Shown in pieces: positions 57,321 to 64,000 of a DNA stretch of 64,000 nucleotides. Position 1 is the first letter of the stretch. Every line of letters starts with the position of its first letter. Source of the DNA: Eupeodes corollae (lineage: Eukaryota > Arthropoda > Insecta > Diptera > Syrphidae); NCBI RefSeq assembly GCF_945859685.1, contig NC_079148.1, positions 30,143,946 to 30,207,945 on the forward strand, given 5' to 3'. The position numbers were made by a program, and so were the translations under genes. The notes below the pieces were generated by a model. That model was not told the origin of the DNA and did no database searches. It saw only the letters and a program-made list of their open reading frames with translations.

Positions 57321-59827
57321 CGACGGTTAACTACATTGAATACCTCCTATGTCGCATTTTGCAAATTTTACAGGAGACACAAAGAACTGAATATTTTCTC
57401 AAAACAAAATCGTATCGTAATGAAATTTGACAGAGTTTTACCAATTTTGAATCTCTACTATGAAATAGTTTTAAATGCTAGAAATTGTAATTTTCATAAA
57501 AAAAAAGGACTTAGGAGGTATTCATATTTAAACAATAATATTTTTATGCTGATAAGAGGAAATCATTTATTGATTTAAAATGATAATGCTCATAGCAATA
57601 GGCAACGGAAACTTAAAAAAATAATAAATACAATTTATTATAAGAAAAAAAATAAATAAAAATATTAATTCATTAGAAAATATCACAAACTTTTCTTTTC
57701 TTCACATTAAATTAAGCAAAAACGAATAACTTATTATTTAAATGACAATTTTTAATAAAAATGTCTACAGTCTTCAGGTAATAATTCTTTAAGTTCTTGT
57801 AGATGGTTCGGTTCCTTCTTTGGAATAGCAAATTGGCTTGAATTTAAGGCCTTAAACTCGTAGTCTTCATACAAATTGTTTTTAACACGAACTGGTAAAT
57901 CCTGCCAATCATTTTCGAAACTGAGCTTTACTTTTATTGTTCTTTGGTCATATAAAATTGCTTTGATGTGTGATGTCGGTTACTGCTAGGTCACCTTGCT
58001 TTTTACCAGGTCGAATAGATGGATAAACAATGTTTTCGGTAAAGTCCTTGAAGAAAGTATAGTTAAGCGAAAGGACTTCGTAGGGATTTTTTTTCTGTCG
58101 TCTTTAGAAATCTTAATGTAATCTGATGGCAAATATATGGTTGTGTTTTTTAATTTTCTTTCAATACAGCTGTGAACTGAGTCACACTCCATTTGAGTGT
58201 AACCTTTAGTCAAATATTTCTGGGTAATTTTGTCGCCAAATTTGTTTGAAAAATGTAGAAACCCATTCAAAACAATTGAATTACGATTTTGGTAAGTGCA
58301 ACCGTCCGAATAAATTATTATGGGATTTTTTGAAACAGTAATGGAATGTTTTTCCAAATAATCCCATATACAGGACATGAAACAGGATGCAACTGAATCA
58401 GTATCGATTTCTGTAAACCAGAAGCATGTTGTTTGATGACGCTGTAAGTTGAAAATTGTAAAATTGTGACAGACAGCTTTGTTTTGTAATAGGCAGCGCT
58501 AACACTAAATTGGGGGCTTGTTTTTGTTGCTTGTAAATCCATAGTGAGCACGATAGCTTTTCCATTTTCTGGCATTTTTTTATCGTTTGCCATTTCCAGC
58601 CTTGCTTGTTCTTTTGATCGAATGTGGGATTCATATTCCTTGGCAGTAGTTGTTTTCTGTCGGGATTTTGTGCAAAGATCACATTGATCTTTTTTAAGCT
58701 GATAGAGGGATATATTCATGCTATCAAATACTTCTCGATTTCAATTTTTTTCAGAGTAATCATTACTATCATAATATTTCTTGTAAACACTGGAAGCATG
58801 CATCGAAAAGAAACTTTTGTTACCCAAAAGTGAATGGTTTGATCTCCAATGCAAATTGTGTTCATAAACATTTGTCGACAAACTTGCAATTTTGTACCTG
58901 AAAGGGTTTATTTGTGAAAAGCTTCATTTGGATTAAAAGTTATAAATAAATGTTGCTACCTTTTTCATTTGAGGGTAAAAATAAAAAAAAACTTTGAGAC
59001 CTTCTTGAGTGCTCTGCAAAATCTGCCTTCTTGAAACTTCCAATATTGTTGGACGTGGTTGCAAACGAAAACTTTCCGTAGTGACCAATCCATTTTAGTC
59101 AAAAAATTTTCAAAAATTGAGGTCCTATTGGCTTCAGTAAACGTACTACAGAATCGTTTTGAAGATTTTTTACAGTATTCTGAAGAGCAAGAAGCACCAA
59201 TGACTCTGGCTTTTCAAATCGTTTCTTGTTTAATAATTTTATTTTCCTTGTTTTGGGAAAGATATAAGCCGTTTGAGTCCGCGCCATTTCGAGACATTTC
59301 TTCGCTCGAGAGCACATTTTGCTTTTAAATAATAAATTAAAAGAGCATTCTAAATTTATAAATTAATTAACCTACCAAGAAGGGTCTATTAAAACCTTAA
59401 TTTGTGGTACGACGAGTCATTAACTTATTTAAGAACTGAAATAAAAAAATGAAAATTTCAATACAAATCCGTTGGTAGGAAATGTTATGGTACCAGTTGT
59501 AACAAACAGAATATCTCCTATCATACTTTGCACAAGTTCTGTGAGTTTAATTGTTTATAATTTTAATAAAATCCAAAAACTTTATAACTATGGTACTGCA
59601 AAAGTACTAATTTCTTCAAAAAAGAGAAAAAACTAAACAAATACTTACATTAAATAAAACAATGAGTGAAATGTGATGATAGGAGATATTTTAAGCTCCA
59701 AGATGATAGGAGGTATTCAAAAATGACAATAACAATATTTTAACAGATGGTAATTCTTAACAAAACTACATCAAAAAGTGCTTTTCACTAAAAATGTTTG
59801 TTAGGAGGTATTCATAGTTAACCGTCG
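57321..59827 (-). mobile_element. DNA transposon with 4-bp TSD (Sola-like candidate)
   Basis: The left terminus is CGACGGTTAACTACATTGAA followed by TACCTCCTA. The complemented right terminus is CGACGGTTAACTATGAATAC followed by CTCCTAA. CGTT is duplicated exactly at 57,317-57,320 and 59,828-59,831. The element is 2,507 bp and contains a minus-strand transposase pseudogene and repeated TAGGAGGTATTCA motifs near both ends. A 4-bp duplication is characteristic of Sola elements; this superfamily call is an inference. Confidence 0.85.
57752..59320 (-). pseudogene. DDE-type transposase of the 57.3-59.8 kb transposon
   Basis: Catalyses excision and integration in intact relatives. The N-terminus near 59,310 reads SRAKKCLEMARTQT. 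Then comes SRRQILQSTQEGLKVFF (about 59,000) and FMNTICIGDQTIHFWVTKV (about 58,840). LKKDQCDLCTKSRQ (about 58,690) carries a CxxC pair. Candidate acidic residues occur in VLTMDLQATKTSPQF, IIIYSDGCTYQNRN and YTQMECDSVHSCIERKLK. The C-terminus is YTFFKDFTENIVYPSIRPG, then ENDWQDLPVRVKNNLYEDYE, ending LPEDCRHFY at 57,752. The frame shifts near 58,450-58,500, 58,080 and 57,960. The family is widespread in invertebrates but usually unnamed. Confidence 0.8.
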
Positions 59828-59831
59828 CGTT

Positions 59832-61600
59832 GCTATTTGTAATCATATGAAAGGGGAACAGTTGCTTAGTTGTTGAGCTTCTCTTCCGAATCTCTCGAAG
59901 AACCAGCTTTTTGGAAGTACCCCATTTAATTGATGTCACACATTATCTGAATTAAAAGCACTTTAGTATCATCAGAACTAAGATAATTTAGTTCTTATAT
60001 TTCTTACCCTGAAATGAAAATTTGTCATTTGTATATAATCTACCTTACCTATGTTGTAATTTAGTTAATCAATTTCCCTTTCCGAAACCGCAAAAATTAT
60101 TGATTACAAACCTCAAAACCATGGTCACATAAATTTTATTTCATATATATATACAATGTGTAATGTATATTGTAAAATAATAACAAAACAGTACGACTTA
60201 CATTTTACTTTTCCACCACTTACGAAGTTTTTTTTTGTATTTTCCATTCCATATATCATTCCCTTAAAACACAATGGAGACGGAAACTTATGTCGGAATC
60301 GGAAATAGTATTTTACACAATTATCGCCAAAGCCATAGTTGAACTATTATTGTCATGTTGCCAAAAAACAAATTCAACAATTTCAATTTAAACAAACGAG
60401 CCACCAGTTGAATTTTTAATTTATAATCCAACCAAAGCGAATAAAACCAAAAAAAAAAAAAAAAACAAGGAGAAAAAAGGAAATCAAATTCAATTTCAAC
60501 TTTATGAGTTTGTAACGGAGAAAAGGGTTCCGCAAATGAAGTGTGACGGGATTTATGCATTCCAATTTTAATTGTTTGGGCTTTGACACGAAATATGCGA
60601 TGGTAAAGAAAGTGAATGAAGCAGAAACGTTGGAGTTTTTGAAGCTGCTTTTATAAACTGTCATCTGGATATACGATAATTGAGGACTTTAATTTTTCAA
60701 AAAAAAATGTAGAATCTTTTTTATTTTGGTCTCCTTAATAGGCTGCCACATCACCAAATAAATAAATTGAACGTACTACAAACAATTTATGCATGTAGCT
60801 TCACTTAAAGTTGAGTCATTTATTTTCATTATAAAAATGAATGTAGTAGTCATAGACATTGTACATTGTAGATACAAAAGTGGTTATGGATAATATACCA
60901 GTTCATGAATAAAACACTAAGTAATCAAACCATATCCCAACTGCAAACAATGCAGTATACACAACAATTTCTTGGAAAGCATCCAAGAATCCTTTGCCGC
61001 TGTATCTTGTTAAGATACAATTTTTATTTTTATATCATCATCATCATCATGTCTGTTGATGTTTTATTGTAGAAAAGAACTAAAGCCAATGCAAATTACG
61101 AGAATATATCTCCGTAGATATGTATACACAACAAGTGGGAATGGGTTTATAATGTAAAACGTATATAAGTCTAGCCTATCTACATTTTTATTTCCGTTAT
61201 TTTCTGTAATGTTATGTTTATGTTATGCAGATGCAGAGCAGACTCGCTTTAATTGGCAAGATATAAATATGTACATATATACTTGTACAATGAGTACAAA
61301 GTTGTTGTTGTTATTATTGCTCCTCTGAATGTTTTTGTACAGACTTTTGTTGCCCTTTATTGTAAAGTAAATGTTATAAATATGTGCATAATTATGTAAC
61401 CATGTGCTTTAAATCAGATCATAAGGCCTTCGACATTTTTAATTGATGTTTTTGAGCACAAAATTTTTAATGGGTTTCGGAAAGAACGTTGGACAAAAAA
61501 TAAAACTCGGGGTCATTATGTAATTTTTTTTTAATGATAATCACCAAAAATCATTAATGTAATTTTTATAAAAGGAAATTTTCATCGTTTTGGGTGTTTT
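59832..61600. other. sequence without recognised genes
   Basis: No conserved domain was seen. An A-run (60,450-60,465) and an ATCATCATCATCATCAT tract (61,036-61,050) are the only simple repeats of note. Confidence 0.4.
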
Positions 61601-61709
61601 TTTATGCCACCTACAAACTTCATAGACCTTACCTATTAAGCTGTCGTTCAAACACTATCGAGGGGTTCCACAGGTCAGCAGCAATACAAATTTCAACAAA
61701 ACAGGGACT

Positions 61710-62306
61710 ATGCTCAAAGTTTTTCGAAACAGATACGATGGATTATATGTATGTCACATAAATGCTCCAAGTCTGCTCAAACACTTGGATGAATTTAAAA
61801 GTACTTTCAATGATTCCAAAATGGACGTCATTTACGTATCTGAAACATGGTTGACCGAACAAGTTAATAGCTGCTTATTGAGCACCGGTAACTTTAAAGT
61901 TTTCAGATCTGACCGTATTGTTTCTAGGGGAGGGGGAGTGGCTATTTTCATAAAAAAATGTTTCAAAAGCAAGTTAATAAGGAGTACAGACAATAATAGT
62001 GGATTGCAATACCTATTTATAGAAGTCACTTGTGCATCCAATAAATATCGGATTGGTGTTATCTACAAACCACCTAACATAACAGACACAAACGTCATTG
62101 CAGACACTCTAGAGGAAGTAACACCTAACTTTAACCACATAATTATTGCAGGAGACTTAAATATTGATTTATTAGATACACATAACAGTATGACCAAAAA
62201 TTTCAACGAAAATCTGTTATCCATCAACATTTTTCCAGTTAACACTGATCAACCCACGCATTTTACTTCGTCTAGCTCCACTCTACTTGATACATACAGT
62301 TTTTGA
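61710..62306 (+). pseudogene. LINE endonuclease domain
   Basis: A 198-codon open frame encoding an EEP/APE-like endonuclease. Motifs in order are CHINAPSLLKHLDEF, VIYVSETWL (metal-binding glutamate), FRSDRIVSRGGGVAIFIK, YRIGVIYKPP, IIIAGDLNIDLL (conserved D and N) and TDQPTHFTSSSSTLLD. The last expected motif (SDHxP) is missing. The frame closes right after LLDTYSF, where it joins RT sequence, so the C-terminal end of the domain is deleted. The clade looks like jockey/CR1. The start at 61,710 is simply the first ATG; upstream ORF1 was not seen. Confidence 0.87.
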
Positions 62307-62309
62307 AGT

Positions 62310-63760
62310 TGAGGTATTTAAGGCCGTAAAAGACATAAAATCGGACGCTATTTGACTAGACAATATGAATCCTAAGTTTGTAAAAATTATTCTTACTTTT
62401 ATATCTCCTTTCTTGACACATATCTTTAATTCAATATTAACCTGGCACTATGGAAAGCTTCAAAAGTATTGCCAATTCTTAAAAAGTCAAATTCGCAACA
62501 AAAAGAATACCGACCAATTTCTATCCTACCATTCATCTCAAAAGCGTTCGAAAAGATCGTTAGTCAGCAGATAACAGCATTCTTGGAAACACGGAATTTA
62601 ATTACACCGACGCAATCTGGCTTTAGACCGAAACACAGCTGTACGACTGCACTTCTTAAGATAAGCGACGACATACGACAACAAATCGATAATAATAAAG
62701 TCACAACTCTGGTTCTCCTTGATTTTTCTAAAGCGTTCGAGACTGTTTCAAATACAATTCTTCTGAAAAAACTGAATTCTTTCTTCTTCTTTGAAAACTC
62801 AGCCTTAACCCTCATAGCACAGTATCTAAGCCATCGAACTCAGGCTGTTTTTGCTAACTCTAGGCTGTCGGATTTCCTTCCTACCCCTAATGGTGTGCCC
62901 CAGAGATCTTATTCACACTTTTCAATAATGACCTTCCATCTGTACTCAGGCATTGCAAAATTCATATGTATGCTGACGACGTTCAAATTCATTTGAGCTA
63001 CAAAATCGGCATGGTTGAAGACGCAACTGCCAGAATAAACGAAGATTTGATGTGTATAAACCAGTGGTCCAGGGAGAATCATCTTAAACTTAACCCTAAG
63101 AAATGTCAGGCATTCGTCATCAGTAACACTGCAATAGATACTTCTTATTTCCCTAGTATTGAACTTGAGGGGAAAACGTTAAGCTACGTTAGAACAGTTA
63201 AGAATCTTGGGATTGTTTTTAACCAGAAACTTACATGGGACGATCACTTGACTTGTGCCGTTGGTCGAATATATGCTCCTTTGCGGGTTTTATATATATT
63301 TGCCAGTTGTCTTCCAGTTTCAACAAAAATGACTATAGCAAAATCTCTTGTCCTACCAATACTTTTCTATGGCAGTCCCATTTTCTGTGCCCTTGACAGC
63401 GCTAATAAACGAAAAGTTCAAGTCGCGTTTAATAATGTTGTTCGCTTTATTTATGACTTGCGACGGTTCGATCATGTTTCGATGCAAGCAAGTAGTGTTT
63501 TCAACATGACCCACAACAACTACATAAACTATCAAACTTTGACATTTCTTTTTAGACTTATTCATACTAGATCTCCTGAATATCTATACGAAAGGCTTAG
63601 GTAAGGTGTTCTAATTGTCCCTTCCTTCAAATTCAGAAATTCAAAACAACAGTTCTTTGTACACGCTGTTGCCCTATGGAACTCCTTGCCTGCTAACCTG
63701 AGAGGGATACACAGCAGCACTCGTTTTGAGAACTCTTTAAAGAACTTATACAAATGCTGA
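62310..63760 (+). pseudogene. LINE reverse transcriptase
   Basis: Blocks in order across three frames are VFKAVKDIKSDAI (pre-fingers), KEYRPISILPFISKAFEKIV, LITPTQSGFRPKHSCTTALL and LVLLDFSKAFETVSN. That last block holds the first palm aspartate, at about 62,720. NGVPQRSYSHF at about 62,890 is degraded where GVPQGSxLGP is expected. MYADDVQIHLS follows, with YADD at 62,969-62,980 intact. Thumb and tail include NHLKLNPKKCQAF, YVRTVKNLGIVFNQKLTWDD and RSPEYLYERLR, then ALWNSLPANLRG in another frame. Shifts near 62,470, 62,910-62,960 and 63,604 inactivate it. The 212-codon 3' frame (62,966-63,604) is well preserved. Confidence 0.87.
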
Positions 63761-64000
63761 AAATGTTTCCAAAATAAAAATCACTTTGTCTTAGAATTTA
63801 AAAATGTATGATTTTTTATCATGACCATTTATCTAAAAACAACTTTTCTCTTAACTTCAAGCAAATTGTAAATTTAGCATACTAATTTGATTCCTCTTTT
63901 AATTTGATAAAATTTAAATTTGAACATAATAAGTATGTTTTAAAATGCTTAATGATAATAAATAAATACAAATACAAATTATTCTCTCACGATATCGAAA

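Larger units (their letters stand above)
61640..63980 (+). mobile_element. non-LTR retrotransposon with endonuclease and RT
   Basis: This is the best preserved LINE in the window, about 2.3 kb. The order is endonuclease (61,710-62,306), RT (about 62,310-63,604), C-terminal tail to about 63,760, 3' UTR, and an AAATAAATACAAATACAAA tail at 63,958-63,978. The sequence between endonuclease and RT is deleted. The 5' boundary is approximate and no TSD could be set. Confidence 0.85.

Noticed and set aside
1..64000. CRISPR array, bacterial operon, rRNA or functional tRNA genes
   Set aside because: None found. The tandem repeats lack a spacer/repeat pattern and the coding relics are eukaryotic transposable elements.

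Overview
The window is AT-rich nuclear DNA from an insect, most likely a fly (Diptera). The evidence is the element spectrum (a LOA-type and several other non-LTR retrotransposons, mariner and Tc1 relics, a copia relic), a tRNA-related SINE, and a captured insect-like HPF1 gene fragment. I find no intact host protein gene, no rRNA or functional tRNA gene, no CRISPR array and no bacterial-style operon. The only possible piece of a resident host gene is a 12-codon candidate terminal exon near 7.85 kb. Nearly everything recognisable is decayed mobile DNA lying in unannotatable intergenic or intronic sequence.

Three unnamed dispersed families recur and are called FAM1, FAM2 and FAM3 here. FAM1 is a non-coding element of about 0.7-2.1 kb. 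It begins near AAAAAGAGG, carries a tandem array with a period of about 174 bp, then an ACGTACGG-type microsatellite, and ends in a near-palindromic hairpin, AACTTCCTATGGGAAGTT. Full or partial copies lie at 13.0-14.8, 16.9-18.1, 31.0-32.2, 34.6-35.3, 35.7-37.9 and 38.7-39.4 kb, with end fragments at 1, 41.9 and 52.9 kb. Its layout resembles non-autonomous Helentron/DINE-1-like elements. FAM2 is a TIR element of about 0.6 kb (6.1, 12.3 and 21.9 kb). FAM3 is a short degenerate repeat (11.4, 21.2, 35.6 and 49.8 kb). A tRNA-related SINE with an (ATTT)n tail occurs at 0.1, 5.5, 23.7, 38.5 and 55.4 kb.

Region by region: 3.6-4.7 kb holds a dead Tc1/mariner transposase; 9.5-10.4 kb a truncated non-LTR reverse transcriptase; 18.1-20.1 kb a copia gag-pol relic; 21.5-24.7 kb a non-LTR element interrupted by FAM2 and by a SINE with a 13-bp TSD, followed by a nearly identical inverted duplicate of its own RT tail. 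At 42.4-48.1 kb an endonuclease/RT element is split by a LOA-like element with a 9-bp TSD. A further LINE fragment lies at 48.4-49.3 kb, a dead mariner at 51.4-52.0 kb, and a LINE with endonuclease and RT at 61.7-64.0 kb.

The two most notable structures are on the right. At 53,013-54,522 a TIR element with a TAA duplication carries an intron-containing fragment of a histone PARylation factor 1 (HPF1) gene plus the 3' end of a convergent second gene. This looks like DNA-level gene capture by a DNA transposon. At 57,321-59,827 a 2.5-kb DNA transposon with clear TIRs, a CGTT duplication and repeated subterminal motifs carries a frameshifted DDE-type transposase; its 4-bp duplication suggests the Sola superfamily. 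All family assignments come from reading the sequence and recalled motifs; no database search was run.
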